A stretch of DNA of 64,000 bases from an uncultured Flavobacteriales bacterium. GTDB taxonomy: Bacteria; Bacteroidota; Bacteroidia; Flavobacteriales; BACL11. Position numbers and translations under genes: made by a program. The stretch covers positions 62,001-126,000 of the forward strand of contig CAJQJY010000006.1 in NCBI GenBank assembly GCA_905478765.1. The letters are read 5' to 3'. Shown here in pieces: positions 25,978-33,674 of the stretch; positions within the stretch are counted from its first letter, which is position 1; each line of letters opens with the position of its first letter. The notes under the pieces were generated by a model. The model saw only the letters and a list, made by a program, of their open reading frames with translations, had not been told where the DNA came from and searched no databases.

Positions 25978-26850
25978 CTAAAAAGAAGTAGTTGGCCCTG
26001 TTATATGCCTTACTTCTTTTGGCCTAATACTCATCACAGGAATATCAGAATTATTAATAATATAACGAGCAGTAACACTAATATTATTAGATAATGTAAG
26101 CTCTTCCTTCTTAGTCATTATCATTATTATATCAGCATCAAATTTCTTTTCATAATCAAAAATAAAATCCCCAAGATTCCGCTTTTTCTCTCCTTCAATG
26201 ATTTCAGAAGTACACTTTACCCCTGCATCTAAAATAAACTGTTCAACTTGTTTAATATTCTTAATAAGCTTAGTTCTTACCTCAATATTATCTCTTAAAA
26301 CAACTGAAACTATTCTAATTGTAGCATCCCAATATCTTGCATATTCTAAAGCATAAGTAACTTTTTCTTTAGTCTGTTTTTCTAAATCTAAAGGAAGAAT
26401 AATATTCTTGCAACCATCTCTATGATATTTTCCTTTAATAGTAATAACCGGACATTTTGAAAGTCTTACCACTTTCTCGGCATTAGAACCAATAAATTTA
26501 CTTTTACTATTAACACCATTAGTTCCCATTACAATTAAATCAGCTGAAATCATATCAGCAACCTTATTTACTTCTTCATAAACCCTTCCCTTGGCAACCA
26601 TAATATCAATATCAACACTATATTTCGCACTATATACTGATGCAATATCTTCTAACTTTGACTTAACCTTAACTTTTAACTCATCGGATTTATCATCTAA
26701 AAACAAAGATTGTATCATACTTTGCCCCTCAATTACTGATAACAAAACAACATCAGAATTTTTAATTTTTGCTAGATTAAATGCTTGACCTAAAGCAACA
26801 ATTGATTGTTCAGAAAAGCCGATAGGGACTAATATTTTACTTGTTGTCAT
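25978..26850 (-). CDS. Universal stress protein, tandem UspA domains
   Basis: The 290-residue protein carries two UspA domains. The first runs from TTSKILVPIGFSEQS to about residue 145 and keeps an ATP-binding-like GTNGVNSKSKFIGSNAEKVV loop (G-x2-G-x9-G-S/T type). The second (CKNIILPLDLEKQTKEKV onward) is more diverged and ends in SVTARYIINNSDIPVMSIRP. Such proteins act in stress survival; the ligand is not known here. The ATG at 26850 is chosen because it gives the canonical beta strand start and lies downstream of a minus-strand -7 box (26880-26887); a longer frame from 26904 would start upstream of that box. Confidence 0.86.
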   Translation of the reverse strand: MTTSKILVPIGFSEQSIVALGQAFNLAKIKNSDVVLLSVIEGQSMIQSLFLDDKSDELKVKVKSKLEDIASVYSAKYSVDIDIMVAKGRVYEEVNKVADMISADLIVMGTNGVNSKSKFIGSNAEKVVRLSKCPVITIKGKYHRDGCKNIILPLDLEKQTKEKVTYALEYARYWDATIRIVSVVLRDNIEVRTKLIKNIKQVEQFILDAGVKCTSEIIEGEKKRNLGDFIFDYEKKFDADIIMIMTKKEELTLSNNISVTARYIINNSDIPVMSIRPKEVRHITGPTTSF

Positions 26851-26865
26851 ATTGATTAAATTTAT

Positions 26866-26873
26866 TATGTTTG
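26866..26873 (+). promoter_or_regulatory. -7 box (TAtgTTTG) for the nucleoside phosphorylase gene
   Basis: TATGTTTG is an exact TAnnTTTG match 30 bases before the ATG at 26903. It overlaps an upstream in-frame ATG at 26867, which therefore is unlikely to be the start. Confidence 0.45.
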
Positions 26874-26879
26874 AAAATG

Positions 26880-26887
26880 CAAAATTA
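26880..26887 (-). promoter_or_regulatory. -7 box (TAatTTTG) for the universal stress protein gene
   Basis: Minus-strand TAATTTTG matches TAnnTTTG, 30 bases before the ATG at 26850. It interleaves with the plus-strand box at 26866, so the two divergent promoters must occupy the same DNA. Confidence 0.45.
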
Positions 26888-26902
26888 CACATTTCTATGA
26901 AC

Positions 26903-27760
26903 ATGATAAGTGATACAGAATTAATCCTTAATGATGATAAAAAAATTTATCATTTAAATCTTTCTAAAGATCAAATTGCTGATGATATAATTTTAGTTGG
27001 AGACCCTGGTAGAGTTGCACTTATATCTAATAAATTTGATTCAATAGAACACAAAGTGAGCAATAGAGAATTTGTTACTCATACTGGCCAATTAAATGGA
27101 AAGCGAATTTCTGCAATCTCCACAGGAATCGGAACAGACAATATCGATATAGTTATTAACGAACTTGATGCTCTTGTAAATATTAATTTTAAAAATAGGA
27201 CTGTTAATTCTGATAAAAAATCATTAAATCTAATCAGATTAGGAACTTCTGGTGCTTTACAAAAAGATATAGCTGTAGATTCATTTCTTGTATCTTCTTT
27301 TGGTTTAGGATTTGATAATTTAGCACACTTTTATGTAGATGATAAAATGCTTAAACAAGAAATGTGTGTGAAATATCTGAAACATGCTAATTGGCCAAAA
27401 AACTTATCCGAACCCTATTTTGTAAAAGCATCTGAAGAATTGCGCAATCAATTTTCTGATTTAAAACAAGGAATTACAGCAACAGCACCAGGATTTTACG
27501 GACCACAAGGAAGAAAGCTAAGAATCGCTCCATCAATTTCTGATTTGCACGATAAAATTGGAAGTTTTAACTTTGAAAACCATCAAATTACAAACTTTGA
27601 AATGGAAACTTCTGCACTTTATTTTTTAGGACAATCTCTAGGACACAATACTCTAACTATTTGCGCAATAATCGGCAACCGAATCACACAAGATTACAGT
27701 AAGGATTATAAAAAAACAGTTGAAGAAATGGTTGATTTAGTGCTTAAAAGAATCTGCTAA
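26903..27760 (+). CDS. Nucleoside phosphorylase (PNP/UDP family)
   Basis: The protein belongs to the uridine/purine nucleoside phosphorylase superfamily: DDIILVGDPGRVALIS (phosphate-binding GDPxR), NREFVTHTGQLNGKRISAISTGIGTDNIDIV, LIRLGTSGALQ and NFEMETSALYFLG, in which the glutamate-methionine-glutamate binds ribose. It cleaves nucleosides with phosphate; base preference is not evident, though the uridine phosphorylase group is closest by feel. The ATG at 26903 (MISDTELILNDDKKIYHLNL) gives 285 residues and an N-terminus like other Bacteroidota members; ATGs at 26867 and 26897 are in frame. Confidence 0.87.
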   Translation: MISDTELILNDDKKIYHLNLSKDQIADDIILVGDPGRVALISNKFDSIEHKVSNREFVTHTGQLNGKRISAISTGIGTDNIDIVINELDALVNINFKNRTVNSDKKSLNLIRLGTSGALQKDIAVDSFLVSSFGLGFDNLAHFYVDDKMLKQEMCVKYLKHANWPKNLSEPYFVKASEELRNQFSDLKQGITATAPGFYGPQGRKLRIAPSISDLHDKIGSFNFENHQITNFEMETSALYFLGQSLGHNTLTICAIIGNRITQDYSKDYKKTVEEMVDLVLKRIC

Positions 27761-27771
27761 CAGTTATCGTA

Positions 27772-28422
27772 TCAACTTTTATCTAACTGAATAAATCTGT
27801 AAGCAAAAACTGCCAATATAGCACCAAAAATTGGAGCCACTATATACAACCATAAGTAAGTTAAATCAAAAGAAAAAATAGCAGGACCAATACTTCTTGC
27901 AGGATTCATTGATGCACCACAAATTGGACCTGCAAAAGTAGCTTCAAAAGCCACTACTCCGCCAATTGCTAAGGCAGCAGTAATTCCTTTTTCTTTTGCA
28001 CCAGTTGACACATTTAATATTACAAACATCAGAATGAAAGTTAAAATTAACTCCAAGAAAAATGATTGCATCCAGTTATCTTTTAAAGGCAGGGTTTCTC
28101 CCATATTTACAGCATTAGGAAACATAAAATATAAAGTAGCAGAAGCTAAAATAGCACCAAAAATTTGAAAAAATATATATTGTAACAATTGATTAGAAGG
28201 AAAACGTTTTGCAACACAGAAAGCTATAGTTACTGCTGGGTTAATATGAGCACCAGAAATATCTCCAATTGCATAAATCATTGCCATAACTACTAACCCA
28301 AAAGAAAGTCCAATACCCAAGTGAGAAACAGTCCCTTCTGTAATACTATTAATTATTATCGCTCCAGCACCAACAAATACCAATATGTAGGTGCCTAAAA
28401 ATTCAGCCCAATACTTTTTCAT
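27772..28422 (-). CDS. MIP family channel (aquaporin)
   Basis: The 216-residue protein has six membrane segments and both NPA boxes: GAHINPAVTIAF in the first half and GASMNPARSIGPA in the second. The serine after the second NPAR, in place of aspartate, fits water-selective aquaporins more than glycerol facilitators. It begins MKKYWAEFLGTYILVFVGAG, the typical MIP N-terminus with the conserved glutamate. Its ATG overlaps the upstream thioesterase stop (ATGA), so the two genes are translationally coupled. Confidence 0.92.
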   Translation of the reverse strand: MKKYWAEFLGTYILVFVGAGAIIINSITEGTVSHLGIGLSFGLVVMAMIYAIGDISGAHINPAVTIAFCVAKRFPSNQLLQYIFFQIFGAILASATLYFMFPNAVNMGETLPLKDNWMQSFFLELILTFILMFVILNVSTGAKEKGITAALAIGGVVAFEATFAGPICGASMNPARSIGPAIFSFDLTYLWLYIVAPIFGAILAVFAYRFIQLDKS

Positions 28423-28826
28423 TTTACATTTTCTTTAAATTTATCCAATATAAAGTCTGGAGCAAAACAAGGTTTTCCAGTTTCATTATTAACAAAAACT
28501 AAAATAACTTCTCCAACATTTAACAAATCACCTGCATCATTAAAAGTTTCATAATTAAAAGTGATTTTAGTAGAGGGAAGTTCTTTAACAGTAGTTTTTA
28601 TAGTTAATTCATCATCATAAAAAGCAGGTTTTTTATAATTGATATTCATATTTACAACAGGAAGAGTATAGCCTGTTTTCTCAATCTCTTTATAAGAAAG
28701 TCCCATTGAACGCAACAACTCCACCCTGCCAACTTCAAAATATTGAGCATAAACACCATAATAGACAAAACTCATTTGATCAGTTTCTGCATATCTTACT
28801 CTAATTTTTATTTCTAAAGAATACAT
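28419..28826 (-). CDS. Acyl-CoA thioesterase, 4-hydroxybenzoyl-CoA thioesterase family
   Basis: The 135-residue hot-dog fold protein starts MYSLEIKIRVRYAETDQMSFVYYG. RVRYAETDQM carries the catalytic aspartate of the YbgC / 4-HBT group, followed by YFEVGRVELLRSMG. It should hydrolyse short or aromatic acyl-CoA thioesters; YbgC in other bacteria is linked to phospholipid metabolism and the Tol-Pal system, but no tol genes are near. The ATG at 28826 was preferred over an upstream one at 28874, which would overlap the divergent lipoprotein start. Confidence 0.88.
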   Translation of the reverse strand: MYSLEIKIRVRYAETDQMSFVYYGVYAQYFEVGRVELLRSMGLSYKEIEKTGYTLPVVNMNINYKKPAFYDDELTIKTTVKELPSTKITFNYETFNDAGDLLNVGEVILVFVNNETGKPCFAPDFILDKFKENVK

Positions 28827-28873
28827 GTTGCAATAATACACAAAAGCTTTAAAATGTGTAATATTGTATCTCA

Positions 28874-29599
28874 ATGAAATTAAAAAACTACACTATATAT
28901 ACGTTAGCAATAATTGTTATTGCTTGTTCTCCTAGCTACAATTTACAATTGTATAATGATGAAGTAATTGAGGTGCAATTTCCAGTTGACAGTACAATCT
29001 TAACTATAATCAAACCTTACCAAAATGGCATTGAATCTCAAATGAGTGAAGTACTTTGCGTATCAGAAATGGAAATGAAAAAAGGAAAGCCAGAAAGTTT
29101 GCTCGGCAACTTTGTTACTGATTTATGTTTAAATTATGCGGATGCTCATGTGTGTGTTATGAACAATGGAGGTTTGCGATCATCCCTTCCAAAAGGGAAT
29201 ATAACTATAGGTGATGTATACTCATTAATGCCTTTTGAAAACGAATTAGTTGTTTTAGAGCTAGATATCGAATCCTTTAAAATACTTGTAGACTATATTA
29301 CTAAAAGAGGTGGAGAACCTTTTTCAGGCATGACACTTATAGCTTCATCAAAAGGATATGACATTCAAGAAGTGACTAAATTAGGTCATTTTTTCGATTT
29401 CAATAAAGAAAATAAGATAAGAATACTAACTTCAGATTACCTTGCAAATGGTGGAGATAAAATGTGGTTTTTTAAGGATAAAGAGCAAGATAAAGTTGGT
29501 GTAAAATTGAGAGATGCAATTATTGACCATTGCCGAAAATCTGACACTATAAGTTCAAAATTAGATAACAGACTAATCTTTACTGAAAATGAGAAATAG
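28874..29599 (+). CDS. 5'-nucleotidase C-terminal domain lipoprotein
   Basis: The 241-residue protein has a lipoprotein signal (YTLAIIVIAC) and the C-terminal, substrate-binding domain of bacterial 5'-nucleotidases: ESLLGNFVTDLCLNYADAHVCVMNNGGLRSSLPKG, ITIGDVYSLMPFENELVVLEL, and YLANGGDKMWFF with the base-stacking phenylalanine region. It has no metallophosphatase domain; this is encoded by the next gene, which overlaps by 11 bases. The two products probably form one periplasmic nucleotidase in trans. It is a gene-split form with the C-domain gene first. Confidence 0.9.
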   Translation: MKLKNYTIYTLAIIVIACSPSYNLQLYNDEVIEVQFPVDSTILTIIKPYQNGIESQMSEVLCVSEMEMKKGKPESLLGNFVTDLCLNYADAHVCVMNNGGLRSSLPKGNITIGDVYSLMPFENELVVLELDIESFKILVDYITKRGGEPFSGMTLIASSKGYDIQEVTKLGHFFDFNKENKIRILTSDYLANGGDKMWFFKDKEQDKVGVKLRDAIIDHCRKSDTISSKLDNRLIFTENEK

Positions 29600-30527
29600 A
29601 AGACGTTTCATAAAACAAAGTGGATTAGGGATTCTTGGACTCTCATTAGTTCCTCAATTATCATTTGCAAAAAAAGGAGATGTAAAAATCACTATCTTAC
29701 ACACCAATGATATGCACAGTCACATTCAACCCTTTACAAGTGGAAAAAACAAAGGATTAGGTGGAATGGCTCAAAGAGCTGGCTTAATAAACAGCATAAG
29801 AGAGAAAGAAACTCATGTTCTTTTATTAGATGCAGGAGATATTTTTCAAGGCACACCATATTTTAATTTCTATGCAGGAGAATTAGAGTTCAAACTAATG
29901 AGTAAAATGAAATATGATGCTGTTACCATTGGAAATCATGATTTTGATAACGGACTTGAAGGTTTAGCAAAACAATTACCTCATGCTAATTTCCCTTTCC
30001 TAATTGCAAACTATGATTTTAATGACACAATACTAAAAGATAAATTTAAACCTTACAAAATATTTAATAAAGGGGAAATAAAAATTGGAGTTTTTGGAAT
30101 TGGAATAGAATTAGATGGATTAGTTCCTAAGGAACTTTACGGAAACACTATATATAAAGATCCAATTGAAACAGCCAACAAATACGCTACACTTTTAAAA
30201 AAAGAAGAAAAATGTGATTTAGTAATTTGCCTCTCACATTTAGGATTTAAGTACGAGAATGAAAAGGTTTCTGATATGGTTTTGGCTACTCAAAGTCATG
30301 ATATTGATTTGATTATAGGAGGACATACTCATACCTTCCTTAAAGAACCTGTAAACATGCTTAATTTAGACAGAAAAGAGGTGATTATCAACCAAGTTGG
30401 TTGGGCAGGAATTAACATTGGCAAAGTGGATTTTCATTTTAGCCAAAAAGGTGGTGAAAAAAAAGTTATAGGCAGGTCAATATTTGTAAAAAATAGTTCA
30501 AAAAAGAGTATAAAAAAGGGTATTTAA
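29589..30527 (+). CDS. Metallophosphatase domain of a split 5'-nucleotidase, Tat-type signal
   Basis: The 312-residue protein starts MRNRRRFIKQSGLGILGLSL, a twin-arginine signal (RRRFIKQ), followed by a calcineurin-like metallophosphatase domain: ILHTNDMHSHIQPF (metal ligands D and H), DAGDIFQGTP, TIGNHDFDNG and GGHTHTFL. These are the N-terminal catalytic motifs of UshA-type 5'-nucleotidases. It lacks the C-terminal substrate domain, supplied by the overlapping upstream gene. Tat export would mean the domain folds, possibly with metals, before transport, whereas its partner is a Sec lipoprotein. No gene-specific promoter is visible. Confidence 0.9.
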   Translation: MRNRRRFIKQSGLGILGLSLVPQLSFAKKGDVKITILHTNDMHSHIQPFTSGKNKGLGGMAQRAGLINSIREKETHVLLLDAGDIFQGTPYFNFYAGELEFKLMSKMKYDAVTIGNHDFDNGLEGLAKQLPHANFPFLIANYDFNDTILKDKFKPYKIFNKGEIKIGVFGIGIELDGLVPKELYGNTIYKDPIETANKYATLLKKEEKCDLVICLSHLGFKYENEKVSDMVLATQSHDIDLIIGGHTHTFLKEPVNMLNLDRKEVIINQVGWAGINIGKVDFHFSQKGGEKKVIGRSIFVKNSSKKSIKKGI

Positions 30528-30696
30528 GGAGTTTTTAATAATTACCCTTATCTAGCAGAATATACCTGTAAAAAAAACTTTAAATTCAAGTGTTGATTTT
30601 CTTTTATATTAACAATAACTTCTTCATATTTGCTATCAACAAAACTAAAAGAAAGACTAATAACCGATTTATCAATCGCTTAACCAGAACCAAAAA

Positions 30697-32130
30697 ATGC
30701 AAGAAAAAAGTTATCAAGAAATATGGAATAACTGCCTAAAAGTAATTAGCGATAATGTAAGTGTACAGAACTTTAAGACTTGGTTTAAACCAATTAAAGC
30801 TGTTGCACTAAACGAAAAGATACTTACCATTCAAGTACCCAGTCAATTCTTTTACGAATGGTTAGAGAAAAACTACATCACTCTTATAAAGAAAACTATT
30901 AAAAGAGAATTAGGTAAGGACGCGAAATTAGAATACAACATTTTACTTGATACTCCTGGAACTAAAAAACCTTACATAACTAAGATACCTAGTAGTGGAC
31001 AAGCAACTGTAACAAACAATCCAGTAAGTATGCCTATGGATATGGGTAGTGGCTCTTCAATTAGAAATCCATTCATCATTCCTGGTTTACAAAAAATAAA
31101 TATTAATCCCCAACTTAACGAATCCTATACTTTTGAAGCATATGTCGAAGGAGAATGCAATAGATTAGCTCGTTCAGCAGGATTTGCAGTTTCGCAAAAC
31201 CCCGGAGGAACATCATTCAACCCATTATTTATTTACGGAAGTGGAGGATTAGGAAAAACACATTTAGCTAACGCAATTGGTATTGAAGTAAAAAATAATC
31301 ATCCTGATAAAACTGTTTTATATGTTTCAGCTGATAAATTTCAAACTCAATTTGTAGATGCAATAATGGACAACAAGAAGAACGATTTTGTTCATTTCTA
31401 TCAATCTATTGATGTTTTAATTATTGATGATGTGCAATTCCTTTGCGGAAAAGAGAAAACTCAAGATGTTTTCTTCCATATCTTCAATCATTTACATCAA
31501 AATAAAAAGCAACTCATTTTAACTTCTGATAAAGCTCCTGTTGATATAGTAGGAATGGAACAAAGGTTATTATCTCGTTTCAAATGGGGTCTTTCTGCTG
31601 ACTTACAATCACCAGAGCTTGAAACTAGACTTGCAATTTTAATGAAGAAAATAAAGAAAGATGGAATTGATATACCTTATGAAGTAGTGGAATATATTGC
31701 ATACTCTATCACTTCAAATGTAAGAGAATTAGAAGGTGCTTTAATTTCTCTTCTAGCTCAATCATCTTTAAACAAAAAAGAAATTACAATTGATTTAGCA
31801 AAAAACATGCTAGATAAATTTGTAAGAAATACAGTAAGAGAAGTATCTATTGACTTCATCCAAAAAGTAGTTTGTGATTATTTTGATATTCCTATTGAGA
31901 TAATGAAATCAAAAACTAGAAAAAGAGAAATTGTTCAGTGCCGTCAATTAGCCATGTATTTTTCTAAGCAAATGACAAAAAGTTCATTAGCTATGATTGG
32001 CAAACATTGCGGAAACAAAGATCATGCCACTGTACTCCATGCTTGTAAAACAGTAAATAATCTTGCGGATACTGACAAAAGATTTAAAGGATACATTGCT
32101 GATATTCAGAAGAAATTAACACTTTCTTAA
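30697..32130 (+). CDS. dnaA: Chromosomal replication initiator protein
   Basis: The 477-residue protein has all four DnaA domains: N-terminal DnaB-interaction domain (WNNCLKVISDNVSVQNFKTWF), a variable linker, the AAA+ domain with Walker A GSGGLGKTHLANAIG and Walker B VLIIDDVQFLCGK, and the C-terminal DNA-binding domain with the signature CGNKDHATVLHACKTVNNL. It opens oriC at replication start. The 169-base gap upstream has no cluster of DnaA boxes that I can recognise, and dnaN is not adjacent, so this need not be the origin locus. Confidence 0.97.
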   Translation: MQEKSYQEIWNNCLKVISDNVSVQNFKTWFKPIKAVALNEKILTIQVPSQFFYEWLEKNYITLIKKTIKRELGKDAKLEYNILLDTPGTKKPYITKIPSSGQATVTNNPVSMPMDMGSGSSIRNPFIIPGLQKININPQLNESYTFEAYVEGECNRLARSAGFAVSQNPGGTSFNPLFIYGSGGLGKTHLANAIGIEVKNNHPDKTVLYVSADKFQTQFVDAIMDNKKNDFVHFYQSIDVLIIDDVQFLCGKEKTQDVFFHIFNHLHQNKKQLILTSDKAPVDIVGMEQRLLSRFKWGLSADLQSPELETRLAILMKKIKKDGIDIPYEVVEYIAYSITSNVRELEGALISLLAQSSLNKKEITIDLAKNMLDKFVRNTVREVSIDFIQKVVCDYFDIPIEIMKSKTRKREIVQCRQLAMYFSKQMTKSSLAMIGKHCGNKDHATVLHACKTVNNLADTDKRFKGYIADIQKKLTLS

Positions 32131-32134
32131 AATC

Positions 32135-32584
32135 ATGAAAATTTTAATGGTTTGCCTGGGAAACATCTGCCGATCACCACTAGCTGAAGGAATCTTAGCG
32201 TATAAAACACAACACCTAGATGTAACTGTTGATTCTGCAGGAACAGCAGGATACCATATCGGAAAATTGCCAGATGAAAGATCAATTAAAATAGCAAATA
32301 AGTATAAAATAGATATAAGCAACCAAAAAGCGAGACAATTTAGTAGAGCTGATTTTGATGAGTTTGATATTATTTATACAATGGATACCAATAATTTCGC
32401 ACACCTAACTTCTCTTGCAGAAAATCAAAAAGAGAGGGATAAAATACGAATGATTTTAAACGAGATAAATCCAGAATCTTTTGATTCAGTTCCTGATCCT
32501 TACTATGGAGGTGATAACGGATTTCACATAGTATATAATATGCTAGATACAGCATGTAATAAAATTATTACTCAAATTGAATAA
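32135..32584 (+). CDS. Low-molecular-weight protein-tyrosine phosphatase
   Basis: The 149-residue protein starts MKILMVCLGNICRSPLAEGIL, the CX5R(S/T) P-loop with the nucleophilic cysteine at residue 7, and carries the general-acid aspartate in VPDPYYGG. It dephosphorylates phosphotyrosine or arginine-phosphate proteins; the cognate kinase could be the BY-kinase at 3428, but it is far away and the link is speculative. It begins four bases after the dnaA stop and overlaps the next gene by eight bases. Confidence 0.93.
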   Translation: MKILMVCLGNICRSPLAEGILAYKTQHLDVTVDSAGTAGYHIGKLPDERSIKIANKYKIDISNQKARQFSRADFDEFDIIYTMDTNNFAHLTSLAENQKERDKIRMILNEINPESFDSVPDPYYGGDNGFHIVYNMLDTACNKIITQIE

Positions 32585-33281
32585 AGGACAACTTTACTTA
32601 ATCCCAACAATACTTGGTAAAGGGACTGAAGAGACAACTCTGCCTTCTACTATACTCAAATCTATAAAAGAAATAGATATTTTTATTGTTGAGAACCTAA
32701 GAACAGCTAGAAGGTTCATCAAAAATATTTACAGAGAAAAAGACATTGATGCCACAACATTTTATTCTTATGGGAAGCATGATACTTTAAGCCTAGAGAA
32801 AGACTTTTTACCACATATTTTATCAGGAAAAAATGTAGGTCTACTTTCTGAATCTGGCCTACCTTGTATAGCTGATCCTGGATCAAAAATTGTAGAATAC
32901 GCGCACAATTTTCAGATTAATGTAGTGCCATTTGTAGGTCCTTCTTCAATATTATTAGCACTTATGGCTTCTGGTATGAATGGACAAAACTTTGCTTTTA
33001 CAGGATATTTGCCGATTGATAAATCTGACCGAAGAAGAGCTTTAAAGTATTTGGAATCACTTACAAAAAAAACAGGCCAAACTCAAATTTTTATGGAAAC
33101 TCCATATAGGAATCATCAATTATTTGATGCAATTATTAAAGTTTGCAGCAACAATACAAAGCTTTGTATTGCTAGTGATATTACACTACCTTCTGAAAAT
33201 ATTAAAACAAAAACTATTGAAGAATGGAAGCAAGAGAAAATAAATATTAATAAAAAGCCAGCAATTTTTCTAATGAATTAA
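32577..33281 (+). CDS. SAM-dependent methyltransferase, RsmI-like tetrapyrrole methylase fold
   Basis: The 234-residue protein begins (TTG) NKGQLYLIPTILGKG and contains the Cys/tetrapyrrole methylase core: VGLLSESGLPCIADPGSKIV, VPFVGPSSILLALMASGMNGQNFAFTGYLP and METPYRNHQLFDAI. This is the short Bacteroidota relative of RsmI, which methylates the ribose of C1402 in 16S rRNA; substrate identity for the short form is inferred. No ATG fits the N-terminus, so the TTG at 32577, which overlaps the phosphatase stop, is chosen. A terminator follows at 33312. Confidence 0.85.
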   Translation: MNKGQLYLIPTILGKGTEETTLPSTILKSIKEIDIFIVENLRTARRFIKNIYREKDIDATTFYSYGKHDTLSLEKDFLPHILSGKNVGLLSESGLPCIADPGSKIVEYAHNFQINVVPFVGPSSILLALMASGMNGQNFAFTGYLPIDKSDRRRALKYLESLTKKTGQTQIFMETPYRNHQLFDAIIKVCSNNTKLCIASDITLPSENIKTKTIEEWKQEKININKKPAIFLMN

Positions 33282-33311
33282 ATGTAATGACAGTACCAAA
33301 ACTAACAATTT

Positions 33312-33340
33312 AAAAGAGCCTCAGTTGAGGCTCTTTTTTT
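33312..33340 (+). terminator. Intrinsic terminator after the dnaA-phosphatase-methyltransferase unit
   Basis: AAAAGAGCCTCA is followed after a very short loop by TGAGGCTCTTTTTTT. The stem is GC-rich and the T-tract is seven bases. It lies about 30 bases after the methyltransferase stop and only four bases before the -7 box of the next gene. Confidence 0.9.
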
Positions 33341-33343
33341 ATA

Positions 33344-33351
33344 TATCTTTG
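33344..33351 (+). promoter_or_regulatory. -7 box (TAtcTTTG) for the ftsB-like gene
   Basis: TATCTTTG is an exact match, ending five bases before the ATG at 33357. The transcript would start at or within a base or two of the start codon, so it is probably leaderless. Confidence 0.6.
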
Positions 33352-33356
33352 CAAAA

Positions 33357-33674
33357 ATGAAAAGAGTAAAAAAATATTACGAAAGGATTCCTAAACCTTT
33401 AAGAAATAAATACATACTTACCATATTATTCTTTATCTTCTGGATTATTTTTTTAGATGATTACAATTTAATAAAACAAAATCAATTGCAAAAAGAAGTG
33501 GAGGAATTAGAAAATCAGAAAAACTACTATACAACACAGATCAAAAAAGACAGCACAGAGCTTTACAACCTTAAAAACACTGCTGAACAACAAGAAAAAT
33601 TTGCAAGAGAAAAGTTTTTAATGAAAAAGGATAATGAAGAAGTTTTTATTTTAAGAGACAAAACAAATGACTAA
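33357..33674 (+). CDS. Septum formation initiator (FtsB/DivIC family)
   Basis: The 105-residue protein has a short basic N-terminus, one membrane segment ([14 protein letters not shown], about residues 21-34), then a coiled coil ([22 protein letters not shown]) and a C-terminal [17 protein letters not shown] motif typical of FtsB/DivIC. It should join FtsL and FtsQ in the division complex at the inner membrane. It overlaps the methylmalonyl-CoA mutase gene by eight bases; this neighbour pairing is seen in Bacteroidota but has no obvious functional logic. Confidence 0.9.
   Translation: MKRVKKYYERIPKPLRNKYILTILFFIFWIIFLDDYNLIKQNQLQKEVEELENQKNYYTTQIKKDSTELYNLKNTAEQQEKFAREKFLMKKDNEEVFILRDKTND

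Noticed and set aside
30528..30696. Possible replication origin upstream of dnaA
   Set aside because: I found TTATCAA-like strings but no TTATCCACA-type DnaA boxes, no iteron set and no dnaN neighbour; the gap is only 169 bases.
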